64,000 nt of DNA from Sinohyriopsis cumingii (taxonomy: Eukaryota; Mollusca; Bivalvia; Unionida; Unionidae), in assembly GCA_028554795.2 (NCBI GenBank), contig CM068841.1:27025721-27089720 (forward strand), read 5' to 3'. The translations under genes were made by a program, and so were the position numbers. Of this stretch, positions 27,558-42,500 are shown piece after piece; position 1 is the stretch's first letter; each line of letters begins with the position of its first letter. Below the pieces are notes generated by a model that worked only from the letters and a program-made list of their open reading frames with translations, was not told where the DNA came from and searched no databases.

Positions 27558-30500
27558 TAAAAAACAAAATTCCAAGCACTGATTACATAAAATAAATGAA
27601 CATGAGACAACTAAAAATTACTGGTTATATTTTCTTAAATTGTAAATCATAATATCTCAACAACATCATTGCATTTTGTTAATGTAGTAAATGTGGCATA
27701 TTTGTAACAGAACCTTGGCAACTAATGGCATATTGCCTACCATCACAATCTTTAACATAAATAATACTTTTGTGAATCCAATTTAATGCTTGTAAAAATG
27801 TTTGTAATTTACAGCTTAAGTATTCCTCATCACTAGAACTAATCTAAATGGCTTACTTTAGATAAGTCTTTGTCTTTTCCCTTTCCTCCTGAAGACAAGG
27901 TTTCCTCTGTCTTCTCATAGTCTTTTGCTGTTGAATAACAATTTTTCTTGGCCTGAAAAAATCCCCCACAGATCTTTACTTTATTTGCAGGGATTGATCA
28001 GAACCTGACAAATCTTGTGCCCAGAACTAGGAGCTACAAGCATGCTGGATCATGACTACCATACATTTAATAAATGCTGCCCAGTGGACATGCTACACGA
28101 TATCATGAGTTCTACATTTCTGTTATAAAATAGCCTGTAACTATAACATTGTTCATAAAGGAGACTAAAGTCTTATTCAAAGATAAAAGCAAAAGAAAAG
28201 CCATGAAGCTACAGGCTTCATATTCAAGTACTGTCTTCAGGTACAGAAGCTAAGCTACCAGATTCTTTCTGTGGTTAGTCCAGCGGCTACCTGTAGGGCT
28301 ACCAAATTCTATCCCTGGATGGTCTTAAAGCAGCCTGCTGGGCTACCATCTGTTACCGAAATGAACAGTTTAATTATCAGTATTCAGTAGTTGCACTCAT
28401 TATTCCTATGCATATCTTTATAAAGACAGTACTCAAGGATTACCTATAAGACTTGCCTCAATTAAATGCAAAAAGTCCTGCAATTTCCACTGCCTTTTTC
28501 AAAAACTGAATAATTATAGAAGTCCACTTATGACCACTTACTGTGTGTTTCATATATGATACAAGAAGTTGCCACTAACATGGTCACCCTCCCAAGCCCT
28601 GCCCCAATATCCTACAAAAAGGCTGGATGACTGAACTGGATGTGATACTGAATCAAACACAGGCAATAACTCAGTAAAATTTGATCACATTCTTTCTTAA
28701 AATTTATATCGTCCAAGATCTTGCTAAATATGAAGTTTCCAAGCTGATATGATTAAAAACAGCAACAAAAGTAAATGGTAGTTTATGTCAGTCAATGGCC
28801 AAACCTGTCTGTAAAAAGAGACAAAATCTACTCATTATCAACCTCATCTGAGACTTTGTTCAGATGAAGCTACACAGCCAATTCAGTTCAATCAATTAGA
28901 AGATGTGAAATTCAATGCTAGATTGTTCATATCCCTATGGAATACTGTCTTTCAAGGCCCATAACAATGTAAATTTGGGGTAAAAATCTGGTCATCTTCA
29001 AACTCATGCAAGATTTTGCTCAGCTAAAGTTTCTCTGCAAACTTTAAATGGAGTAAGACCATTTTGGTGGCCTAGTGGTTAAAGAAACCACCTCAGATAC
29101 AGGAGGTGGCAAGTTCAAACGAACGTGGCGTCATACCAAAGACTTATAAAAATTATACTAACTGCGGGCTCGATAGGTATTCATTTAAGAGGTTAGTGTA
29201 AGGACTGGTCAGCCTGGTGTCAGGATAGTCAGGATAATATGATTGGATGGGACATCATGCTACCATGAAAAGGAACCCAAGTTAGCTTCCATATTTTGGC
29301 CATTTTTGTACATTATAAAAAGAAAAACTTGCACAATTAAAAGAATCCAAAGTTGGCTTCTGAGGCTGGCTTGCTTTGCAATAAAATAATCTTTGTATTG
29401 AGATCCTTAAAAAAAAAAGATAAACCGGCTTCAAAGCATCCAAAGTCTGCTTGTTTTGTAATAAAAATAATCACTATCTTTCATGTCCTGTCAGTAAGTT
29501 CAAATAAGGAGTTTACCGCTTGCTGCCATTTGTGTTTATTCACCACCCAGGCTTCTATGTGCTTGGCATATATAGTTATAATTAATACAAAAATGACATC
29601 TGCACGTAAATAGTATACACAGCAATAACTTGCTTTAACACATTAACCCCTGGTTATGAGTTTATGTGGCAGGAGGTAGTAGCCTACTGCTGAACTCTGT
29701 AGTGTCAAGGTCATGTATGATAAACTAAAATGGGTGGTATTATAGAAAGGTAGATGTAGCTATACAATGATATCAAATAATCTGGAATTTCTAGTTGCAC
29801 TACAAAATACAGAGAGAAAAACTTCATTTTTTGGACCCGTTATTTTTCTACCCAAAATTCACATGTGGTCGGAATCCGATTGTGTCCGCATTTTAGACTT
29901 TTTGGTCTCAGATCTAAGGTAGACTGGTATGAACTGCAAACAGACAGATGAACCTTTGCAAAAAGTAGGATAAAATGGGCATTTGGAATAAAGAGTGGTC
30001 TTGATAAAAAAAAATAATGGGTCCGTTAATTTAAAAAAAGAAAAAAAACTGCAACTTTTACCTTTCTGCTCACATGTGAGCCAAACAGCCAACGAAAAAC
30101 AATGTTTCTAACACAACTAGGCAGTATGTTATTGGAAGATCACCTGGAAGTTGGTTTTTTCGAATGTATTCAGAAATAGCTTTCAAAATGTGTTTCCTAC
30201 TTGAATTTCAGATGATAACAACAAAACCCTCCAGGGATTAATGTGTTAATGATACATTTGTAACCCGTGCTAGTGAAAAGATTTTCACTTTCACTCAAGT
30301 GAATGTGTTTTTAAATAATTATTTTTATTTGCAAGATAATGTCCTATAATGTCCTATAGTTGACCTAAATATAATTCAATTTTAGTTATTTTGCACCTAA
30401 CATCATGTCATGCATTAATTGTCTTCAAGATATCGGTTGATTATTTCCCTCTCCTTTGTGATTTTGTTGGATCCAGTTTTCAGTCAGAAAACATATTCAA

Positions 30501-33500
30501 ACCTTTGAGCACAACCAAACACAATTTGTTTCTCAATGGTCACGTCAATGAACAATGTATCGTGTGTTATCGGACATAAGCGATACACTCTACAGCATAG
30601 ATGACTACGCTACATACCTGTATATGGAGTTTGTGGATATATTTTATTCTTTAATGCTCATAATAAATAAAGGAATAAATGATAACAATACAGGATTCTT
30701 TCTTTTTATTATCAGATAAGCATTTTGTTTATCTATTTTACTGGTACGTGAGATAAGGAGGGCATAAATTAAATACAAATTTATTTGCTTCTTAAGTCTT
30801 GAGACATATGACCTAGGTAAAAAAAAGTTTCACCATAAGTTCTGGGACAGGAAAAAAAATATTTATTTTATGGTGTCCCAATATATACGGTAAATATGGT
30901 AATCCATTTAAGATGTTCAAGGGCCATAACCATGTAAGAATGAGTATAAATCAACTTATCATCTGAGGTCATCTTAACATCAAAATTCACAATCAGTTTC
31001 GCTGAAATAAAAAGAGTAAATACTAACATGTTCACAAGCCAGTAGGATACCTATTCTAAATGACAAACAGTGGTCAAAATCTAGATGTCATCAAATCTAA
31101 CCTAGCCCTCACTGGGTTGAGTGTACTTATCATCAAACTCAAAGGTCTTGTAGAGATGAAATTTCACATAAAATCTGGGTGAAATCCAGCAATAAATCTT
31201 GAGTTTCGAGTATTCACAAGATAAGACAATCAGGGTCCATAACTGTGCCCATCATTGAACTGATTTGAATTCTTTTTAAGATTATGCTTCAAGGCAAATT
31301 CAGTGGGAATCTAAGAATAATGTTGAAGATTAATTGTTTACAAGGCTGTGCATTAGTAATGCATATCCTAAGATGATCTTGGGACAAGACTCTAAAAGAT
31401 ATGTGCAAATGTGCCCACCATCGTGATCATGCAAGCTTTTGTCAAGATGAAGTTTCACAGCCAATTTACTTCAAATCTAATAATAAATGTGAATTCCAGA
31501 GCATTCAAAAGGCAAATGGATGGAAACACCTAAGGAAGATTAAATCTAAGTCTCCTCATCTTAGACGTGGGGGAGAATCACTTTGGTTTGATATGACATC
31601 AGCAAGAGCTGATGAAAATATTCAATTAAAGAAAAGAAAAGTAATATCTAACCCACTTTGTTTTATTAAATGCATGCATTTAACTAGTGCCAACCCAAAT
31701 ATGATGACTTTAGCTGTGTTGACTTTAACTGGGATCTGGTGCTCATCTGGGCTGCCACCACAATCAATGTTTGTCTCCCAGAGATAAAAGCTTCTGAAAG
31801 TTGACTGCATGAGAGTCAACAGCTTCCGTTAGGTCTTGGAAAATATTACATTGAAAAGCAAGGTTCATTGAGATCACTTTAAGAGCTGAAATCCTCATGA
31901 GGTGAGTCTGATCATTTCAGAGACACCAAGCATATAAGCCACTTCAGTTGCTAAGATAGGTAGTATCCTGCTTCCCGGCCTTCACCACGGAAAGAGTTTA
32001 TTGTATGTGCTACAACATCTCTATATGCACTCAAGTATTGCTCGAAGGTGCATATAGGGTCTTGCATGTTCACTACTCCTGAAGTGTTGTTCAAAGAGAG
32101 GGACTATATGATGACTCTGATTACTCAGAGAACAAATACCAACTTTTTGGCCATAAAACTTGACTGCATCATGTGGACCACTGGACTGTCAGATCTGAAC
32201 GGAAGATAGTTTGGGTCAACTGAAAAGAAATTAACTCACTCACCTGGCAGTCTGATTCTTGTTGTTGTTGTGGGGTTTAAAGCCATTTTTCAGCACATGA
32301 TAGGCTATGCATGGCGGCCAGTATTAATAGTGGAGGAAGAACCCGGGGAAACCCCAGGAAGAACCACCAACCCACGAGAAGCTGCTGGCAAACTTTCTCA
32401 CACACCCACATTAGCCGAATCCTAGACTCAAACCCACACAAACAGAGGTGAGATGGCAATGATCCATAACAGACAGCACTTTAGACCACTCAGCCACTCA
32501 GGGCCCCCTGCATCTATGACGAGTAGGGAATCCAAATAAACTGCATCTATGATAAGTAGGGAATCAAAATAAACTACATCTATGATGAGTAGGGAATCAA
32601 AATAAACTGCATCTATGATGAGTAGGGAATCAAAATAAACTGCATCTATGATGAGTAGGGAATAATAATAAACTGCATCTATGATGAGTAGGGAATCCAA
32701 ATAAACTGCATCTATGATGAGTAGGGAATCCAAATAAACTGCATCTATGATAAGTAGGGAATAATAATAAACTGCATCTATGACGAGTAGAGAATCAAAA
32801 TAAACCGCATCTATGACAAGTAGGGAATCAAAATAAACTGCATCTATGATGAGTAGGGAATAATAATAAACTGCATCTATGATGAGTAGGGAATAATAAT
32901 AAACTGCATCTATGATGAGTAGGGAATCCAAATAAACTGCATCTATAATGAGTAGGGAATCAAAATAAACTGCATCTATGACGAGTAGAGAATCAAAATA
33001 AACCGCATCTATGACAAGTAGGGAATCAAAATAAACTGCATCTATGATGAGTAGGGAATCCAAATAAACTGCATCTATGACGAGTAGAGAATCAAAATAA
33101 ACTGCATCTATGATGAGTAGGGAATCAAAATAAACTGCATCTATGATGAGTAGGGAATCCAAATAAACTGCATCTATAATGAGTAGGGAATCAAAATAAA
33201 CTGCATCTATGACGAGTAGAGAATCAAAATAAACTGCATCTATGACAAGTAGGGAATCAAAATAAACTGCATCTATGATGAGTAGGGAATCCAAATAAAC
33301 TGCATCTATGACAAGTAGAGAATCAAAATAAACTGCATCTATGACGAGTAGGGAATCAAAATAAACTGCATCTATGATGAGTAGGGAATCCAAATAAACT
33401 GCATCTATGATGAGTAGGGAATCCAAATAAACTGCATCTATGATGAGTAGGGAATCAAAATAAACTGCATCTATGACGAGTAGGGAATCAAAATAAACTG

Positions 33501-36500
33501 CATCTATGATGAGTAGGGAATCCAAATAAACTGCATCTATAATGAGTAGGGAATCCAAATAAACTGCATCTATGATGAGTAGGGAATCAAAATAAACTGC
33601 ATCTATGATGAGTAGGGAATAATAATAAACTGCATCTATGATGAGTAGGGAATCCAAATAAACTGCATCTATAATGAGTAGGGAATCAAAATAAACTGCA
33701 TCTATGACGAGTAGAGAATCAAAATAAACTGCATCTATGACAAGTAGGGAATCAAAATAAACTGCATCTATGATGAGTAGGGAATCCAAATAAACTGCAT
33801 CTATGACAAGTAGAGAATCAAAATAAACTGCATCTATGACGAGTAGGGAATCAAAATAAACTGCATCTATGATGAGTAGGGAATCCAAATAAACTGCATC
33901 TATGATGAGTAGGGAATCCAAATAAACTGCATCTATGATGAGTAGGGAATAATAATAAACTGCATCTATGATGAGTAGGGAATCCAAATAAACTGCATCT
34001 ATGATGAGTAGGGAATCCAAATAAACTGCATCTATGATGAGTAGGGAATAATAATAAACTGCATCTATGATGAGTAGGGAATCCAAATAAACTGCATCTA
34101 TGATGAGTAGGGAATAATAATAAACTGCATCTATGATGAGTAGGGAATCAAAATAAACTGCATCTATGACGAGTAGAGAATCAAAATAAACTGCATCTAT
34201 GATGAGTAGGGAATCAAAATAAACTGCATCTATGATGAGTAGGGAATCCAAATAAACTGCATCTATGATGAGTAGGGAATCCAAATAAACTGCATCTATG
34301 ATGAGTAGGGAATAATAATAAACTGCATCTATGATGAGTAGGGAATCCAAATAAACTGCATCTATAATGAGTAGGGAATCCAAATAAACTGCATCTATGA
34401 TGAGTAGGGAATAATAATAAACTGCATCTATGATGAGTAGGGAATCCAAATAAACTGCATCTATGATGAGTAGGGAATAATAATAAACTGCATCTATGAT
34501 GAGTAGGGAATCAAAATAAACTGCATCTATGACGAGTAGAGAATCAAAATAAACTGCATCTATGATGAGTAGGGAATCAAAATAAACTGCATCTATGATG
34601 AGTAGGGAATCCAAATAAACTGCATCTGTAATGAGTAGGGAATCCAAATAAACTGCATCTATGATGAGTAGAGAATCAAAATAAACTGCATCTATGACGA
34701 GTAGGGAATCAAAATAAACTGCATCTATGATGAGTAGAGAATCAAAATAAACTGCATCTATGATGAGTAGGGAATCCAAATAAACTGCATCTATGATGAG
34801 TAGGGAATCCAAATAAACTGCATCTGTAATGAGTAGGGAATCCAAATAAACTGCATCTATGACGAGTAGAGAATCAAAATAAACTGCATCTATGACGAGT
34901 AGGGAATCAAAATAAACTGCATCTATGATGAGTAGGGAATCCAAATAAACTGCATCTATGATAAGTAGGGAATCCAAATAAACTGCATCTATGATAAGTA
35001 GGGAATAATAATAAACTGCATCTATGATGAGTAGGGAATCCAAATAAACTGCATCTATGATGAGTAGGGAATCCAAATAAACTGCATCTATGATAAGTAG
35101 GGAATAATAATAAACTGCATCTATGATGAGTAGGGAATCCAAATAAACTGCATCTATGACGAGTAGAGAATCAAAATAAACCGCATCTATGACAAGTAGG
35201 GAATCAAAATAAACTGCATCTATGATGAGTAGGGAATCCAAATAAACTGCATCTATAATGAGTAGGGAATCAAAATAAACTGCATCTATGATGAGTAGGG
35301 AATAATAATAAACTGCATCTATGATGAGTAGGGAATAATAATAAACCGCATCTATGACAAGTAGGGAATCAAAATAAACTGCATCTATGATGAGTAGGGA
35401 ATCAAAATAAACTGCATCTATGATGAGTAGGGAATCCAAATAAACTGCATCTATGATGAGTAGGGAATAATAATAAACTGCATCTATGATGAGTAGGGAA
35501 TCCAAATAAACTGCATCTATGATGAGTAGGGAATAATAATAAACTGCATCTATGATGAGTAGGGAATCCAAATAAACTGCATCTATGATGAGTAGGGAAT
35601 AATAATAAACTGCATCTATGATGAGTAGGGAATCCAAATAAACTGCATCTATGATGAGTAGGGAATAATAATAAACTGCATCTATGATGAGTAGGGAATC
35701 AAAATAAACTGCATCTATGACGAGTAGAGAATCAAAATAAACTGCATCTATGATGAGTAGGGAATCAAAATAAACTGCATCTATGATGAGTAGGGAATCC
35801 AAATAAACTGCATCTGTAATGAGTAGGGAATCCAAAAATAAACTGCATCTATGACGAGTAGAGAATCAAAATAAACTGCATCTATGACGAGTAGGGAATC
35901 AAAATAAACTGCATCTATGATGAGTAGAGAATCAAAATAAACTGCATCTATGATGAGTAGGGAATCAAAATAAACTGCATCTATGATGAGTAGGGAATCC
36001 AAATAAACTGCATCTGTAATGAGTAGGGAATCCAAATAAACTGCATCTATGACGAGTAGAGAATCAAAATAAACTGCATCTATGACGAGTAGGGAATCAA
36101 AATAAACTGCATCTATGATGAGTAGGGAATCAAAATAAACTGCATCTATGATGAGTAGGGAATAATAATAAAATGCATCTATGATGAGTAGGGAATCATA
36201 ATAAAATACATCTATGATGAGTAGGGAATCATAATAAAATACATCTATGACAAGTAGGGAATCATAATAAAATACATCTATGACAAGTAGGGAATCATAA
36301 TAAAATACATCTATGACGAGTAGGGAATCATAATAAAATACATATATGACGAGTAGGGAATAACAATAGACTGTATAAGGCTATTTCTTGTGACCCATGA
36401 ACTAAAACTTCGCCTGCATTTACAGAAAAGTTTAAACAATGAATGACCCCTCACCCTCAAGAAAGAGGATGTAGCTAGTATCTCTTCTCAAAGATGAACT

Positions 36501-39500
36501 TTTTCATCACAGGCAGTTTTAATTAAGAGGCAAATGGATGACGATATCAAATTAAACCCATCACACTAGCATGAAAGATAATTTCCATTTCCATTGCAAT
36601 AACATGACTACTTTTTCCGCCATTCACCAAGTGAACTGATTCAACCCTCTGTCAGTTATACAAACTGCCTGATCTATAAAATCTGCTTCCTTTTTGAATT
36701 TGGCATACTGACATCTCTGAGTTTCACTGACAATGGAACTGGAGTATTGTGAGTACAAGATAAGAAATGTTTGCTCATTGACTCCTTTATTTATACAATG
36801 CTTTCCTCATGAAGCACCTGGTCACTTTTGAAAGCAGATGACCATTATATATATGGCATTAAAATAGGTAATTAATAATTTCAGAATTTCCCAGGAGGAA
36901 ATTAGAATGGCCATTGTGACCAGGTGAATGCTGTGTAAAGGTGCCTGTTAGAACAGGTTTGGCTGTAATTAAATTCACTACTCTAATGAATTTCCTGCAC
37001 TTTACTGAGCAAAGCAGTTGCATATTTTGTCTTGTCAAAAACAAAATCTAACATTTGTGCCCATACCTACAATAAAAGGAAATTCGTACATTTCATACGT
37101 AGTGATGACTGAAATCACCATTACCTTATACTCATCTGCTCTTTTATCTGCAACTGCTTTATAGGCTTTGTCAACTGTTGCTTCAATCTGTTTTGATAAA
37201 TAACACAAAATTAGTCATTCCAGCTTGTACAGATGTCAACTGTTGCTTCAATCTGTTTTGATAAATAACACAAAATTAGTCATTCCAACTTGTACAGATG
37301 TCAACTGTTGCTTCAATCTGTTTTGATAAATAACACAAAATTAGTCATTCCAACTTGTACAGATGTCAACTGTTGCTTCAATCTGTTTTGATAAATAGGA
37401 GGAAATTAGTCACTCTAACTTGTACAGATTTGCATATATTTGTCAGATTTTGCTTAAAAATTAGACACACATATAGATCTATCCAAAAATGTACAAGGGA
37501 CTAAAGTTTGGTTCCCGTAATCAACAAAACCACGAACAAAATGTAACATCTTTATCATGTAGAGATGGTTGTTTTGTTTTGTTTGTGTTCCTTTCCACCT
37601 TTTTTAAAAGATCAAACTTAGTCCTAATTTAGGTTAATAGAATGCACTGTTTTATCTCTAACAGGTCCATATATTTTTCCTCTTATAACAAAGCTCTGTT
37701 CATATCAAATGAGACCTATACTGATTTATGCTATGAAAACTCTAAAGGTGATCAGAACATTCACAACACACACACCAAAATTCTGTCAGCACTTACTACA
37801 TACACATATACTGACTTGGATGACAGATCCAACTGCAAGCTGCACAGACGAATATCTGCCACAGTACCGACAGATCAGGGTCAATATTGTTTGCAGTTGG
37901 ACCCAACCTACAAGTGAGTATAAACAGTAGATGACAAGTTACAATGTTAAGATTGGATACACTGTATATTAGAATCTGAAACAAAGTAATTTAAAGAATT
38001 TAAATTGTATACGAGTGATGTATTATAGAATTGAGTATGATGCTTTTCTTGTTCTATTCTTTGTCAAACCTCCCACAATACTTACCTCTCATCAGCAGCA
38101 ATTTTCTGCTTTACCAGCCTATATATTTCACCTGCTTTTACAACCCATTCACATAAAGACAAAATGTTCCCAAACTCAAGCTGACTTATTAAAAGAGACT
38201 ACACAATATTTAAGCTGATTAGTTGTGTCATCACAGAGACAACACAATATTTAAGCTGATTAGTTTAGTGTCATCTCAGAGACAATACAATCTTTAAGCT
38301 GATTATTTTAGTGTCATCACAGAGACAACACAATATTTAAGCTGATTATTTTAGTGTCACCACAGAGACAACACAATCTTTAAGCTGATTAGTTTAGTGT
38401 CATCACAGAGACAACACAATCTTTAAGCTGATTAGTTTAGTGTCATCACAAAGGTACTAACTGGCTTCCTGGCCTTGTGTTGTGCCTCTACTAGCTGTTT
38501 CATGGGCTTGCTGATATCCTCATACAGAGCTGCGGCAAAATTCCTGCAAAAAAAATGTGTTCAATGAATAAAAACATGGTTTCATGGAATGCAATGTCTC
38601 AAATGTTGTATGTACAAACTGATGAAGCTCTCTCTCTCTCTCTCTTTCTCTTTCTCTGTAATTATGGGACACACAAACCTTAACACATAGCCTGACATTG
38701 AATATTTATACTGATGTCACTTTTATACGACTCAGACAAACCTTAGTACAATAGTTACTATATTTACAATATATAATTCTCACACTTTTAACCCGATTCT
38801 TATCTTCAGTCTGTCCAGGAATGAGACCAAAGTACACTGGAGTTTCATCCATGTTATTGATCATATTGTCAGTGAAAATCTTGTTCTCTTCTGGCCTATA
38901 CAAATTCATCGAATGATTTTTTCCTCCAAATCTTCTGGGAAATGCTGGATCATTAATGTCCATGAACAATGTGCTAGATTGTGCCACTTAAAAAACTGTT
39001 CTATTGTTTCAGTTTATTTTCAAAACTCCTGTGAATACAATTAAAAAGTAACCGAAGTTGGAATTCCTTTTCTTGGTCAATTTTGTATATATAAAAATAA
39101 TTTAAAAATTGGCACACTTAAAAGAATCCAAAGTTGCCTTCCAGGGCTTGCTTGCTTTGTAATAAAATAACCTTTATATCTGATATCCTGCCAGTAAGTT
39201 CAAACAATGACTTTATTCTTGCCTACCAGGTGTGTTACTGAACACCTAGGCTTCTATTTGTTTGCCTATTATAATTATATTTGATACAAAAACAGGCATT
39301 GATGTTTACAGGGTAAAATCACAGCATTAATGTGTATATGATGTAACCCATAAAAGCAACAAAGTGAACACATTTTCTAAGCATAATTTTTAATTGTGAG
39401 ACACTGTCATATTGTTAACCTGGATATAATACACTCTTGGTTATTTTGTACCTTACAATGTGAGATGCATGAATGGCAGGTGCCTTCAAGCAACAGGTTG

Positions 39501-42500
39501 ATATTTCTCTCTCTCATTTGCAACTTGCTGTATCCAGTTTTCAGTCTGATAACATCCAAACCTTTGAGGACAACCAAACAAGATTTGTTTCTCTATATTA
39601 CAACCAATAACCAACATGTTATGTTACCCAACAAAAGTGATACACACTATGGATGCATAAACTATATATTATGGAGTTTGTGGATATATTATTGCCTTTA
39701 ATAAATTGCCCATTAAAACAAAAAAGGGAATAAATGATACAATGTTAGTTTCTTTTATTTTATTATCAAATAAGTGATTTTTTTTATCTATTTTACTGTA
39801 TCATGCAGTTTTGGGGGAGGGCACAAATTAAACACAATTTATTTCATTTCCTAAGTCTTTGGATATATAATCAAGGTGGAAAAAAAATTCTCCAAAAGTT
39901 CTGGGACAGGAATTTTTTTATTTTATTGTGTTTTAATAGAAACAGTAAATAACATAATAATGGTACACATAGTTAATTGATATTTATCCGATTGTCACTT
40001 AACAATTCACTACAATTGTCGCAAGTAGCACATGACTATAGCTGTTAACATGCTCATGTACATGTACTTAAATTGGCCTAGATTCTGGTAAGATGGAGAC
40101 AGTATCATCTTGCCGAGGCTACCCTGGGGATATCTCATCTTCAACTGACTTGATGGCCATATATATAGTTTCAAAAGATTGGAAATTTAATTTGCATTTT
40201 ATGCCACCGTTGGTAGTGATCGTATTTTTTTCTTCTTCTGCAGAATTAAACTTTCATGGCAAAATAAACGTGTTCCAGTCTCTTTGGAACATGCAACAAC
40301 AATCTTTCAGATTCCTTTGATATTATTTAAGTTTGGTGATGAAAGGTTATTTGTTTTTACTGAAAACTGTAGTCGGCTTTCTCTGATAAAGGAAGCATGT
40401 GTTATTGAAGTTACCACTAAAAAACAGCTTTTCAAACAGATGTCTGTTTCTTATTGTGGCAGCATCATCAAATAATCATAGAACATTGCTTGAGACTGTT
40501 TTCTTTTATTTGCTTAGTATTTATACAGAACAACTTGTGCTTCAAAGGTTATCAGTTTTCTTTGACGTTCCAGCAAAACAACTTTATCTAAATACATTTT
40601 AAAAGCATAATAAATTAGCCATCATTTGGTCAATTATACCAGTTACTTTTCCTGCCTTCAAAAGTTGTTCAAGTGTAGCTCGTCCCGGTACAAAAGATAA
40701 ACCAACAAGTATATTTCCTTATTGGGGGGAGGGGTGTTGCATTTCAAGTTGCAAACAGACAATGAATACAAAGGTATCCGGTTCCGTTCTCACTGGGATT
40801 TTTACAGAAAATATGAGTGTTCTGAAGTATTTAATTCTATGAATGAAATGAAGAGGAATTTTACTTACCATCCATATACAGAGGTCAGTCAAAATAAAAC
40901 ATTAATTACTATTTTATCTGAAAGATCCATTATGAGACAGTGCCTTGTCCAGTTGATCTCCGCTACCAGAAATGTTTCTTTTTTAAATTTTTAAATGCAA
41001 AGATCTCGCAGCATACAGTATTCAGGTCAGATGCTCGAATAACTGATTATGATATAACAATGCATTGTTAAGATGGTTAATCAATCTGAACAATGAATTT
41101 ATCTAACTTTATATAAATTCCAGTGCATTTTATATCAAGTTTGCGGCTTTCATGGTGCCTCTGAATTTCTTTGCTCCAAACCTAAGTTGTATAATTAAGG
41201 GAAGGGGGGTCACCAGATTGTATATTTTCACCAGCAAGGAAAATAATGTGCAATTCGTGACATTGGCAAACCCCAGCATGATCCCTGAATAAACTTTTTA
41301 CCTGTCATTTTTCTGTACATTTAATAAGAAAAAAACTCTTTTCGTGTACAAGATAAATACATGTATATAAAATTGAGGGAGCCATGTAATACATCATATA
41401 TTAGAATTCAGAAATGATCTCTTCCCAAAAAAGACAAAACTTTTTACACGTTACTTTTCATACTTTTAAGAAAAGGACAAAAATGTGTATGAAAAATGTA
41501 TATGAAATTTCAGGATCCACACCACAATCGTGTTATATCCAAATCTTTAATATAATGGAGGGTGCTATAGGGTGTTATATTTGATACAAACAGGCATTGA
41601 TGTTTGCAGGGTAAACTCACAGCATTAACATGTACATGTTGTAACCCATAGTAGGGTCACACCGTATTTAATCTTGATGCTAGTGTCACTTGTATGTGAC
41701 TTACACAAACCATAATATAATAACTTAGCACACACCTTTATGCTGATGACACATGTCATTTGTATGTAACTTATAAAAACCTTAATACTGTACATGTACG
41801 ATACTCAATATGGCCACTTTATAGTGATGACACTTGTATGTGACCTATACAACCCTTAGTACAATATTTAACAAGGAATCTTGATGCTGATATCATCTGA
41901 CTTACACGAATCTAAATACAATAACTTACACTAGATCTTGATGTAAATGTAACTTTCATGAGACTTAGACAAAACTTAATAAAATACTTAAGATGGAATC
42001 TTTACACTGATGTCCCTTTTATGTGACTAACACAAACCTTAATAAAGGTATGTGCAACCTATGACCCATGACCTGGTTTCATCCAGCTTCATTTACATCA
42101 TATGAATAAATTTAAAAAATCGCTATCCAGCCTACGTCCTGGAGGAAGTTGCACATGCCTGCATTAATACAGTAGCTAACAGGCATCTTTATGCTGATGT
42201 CATTAACAATACCAAAAAAGAAATAACTAGACATTATCAGAAATCTTTAGTGAAAACCCCATGCTGATATGGCCATCTATTTCGGAGTACGGTTGTCCCC
42301 TTCATGAATGGCTCCCCTGACCATTTACCACCAACATTTTATGGCCAGAATTTCTTGGCACCTACAAGTTTGTGTTCAAAAACAAGTTTGTGTTCAAAAG
42401 TACCCCTCAAGAAAGGCCACCCCTCTAATGTGACCATCAGTGTAAAAATGTAAAACACATCACAAGCAGACACATTTTATTTTAATGTGTGAAGAACCAA

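Noticed and set aside
31401-31787. 128-codon plus-strand frame
   Set aside because: Crosses a degenerate repeat, no motif, no splice-consistent flanks.
32428-35835. 1135-codon minus-strand open frame of an 11-residue repeat
   Set aside because: Produced by a 33-bp tandem array with no stop in one frame; sits inside an intron, runs into a SINE at its end and breaks by a 2-bp change at 35832.
32508-36366. CRISPR-like regular array
   Set aside because: Tandem units without unique spacers; animal genome context; no cas genes.
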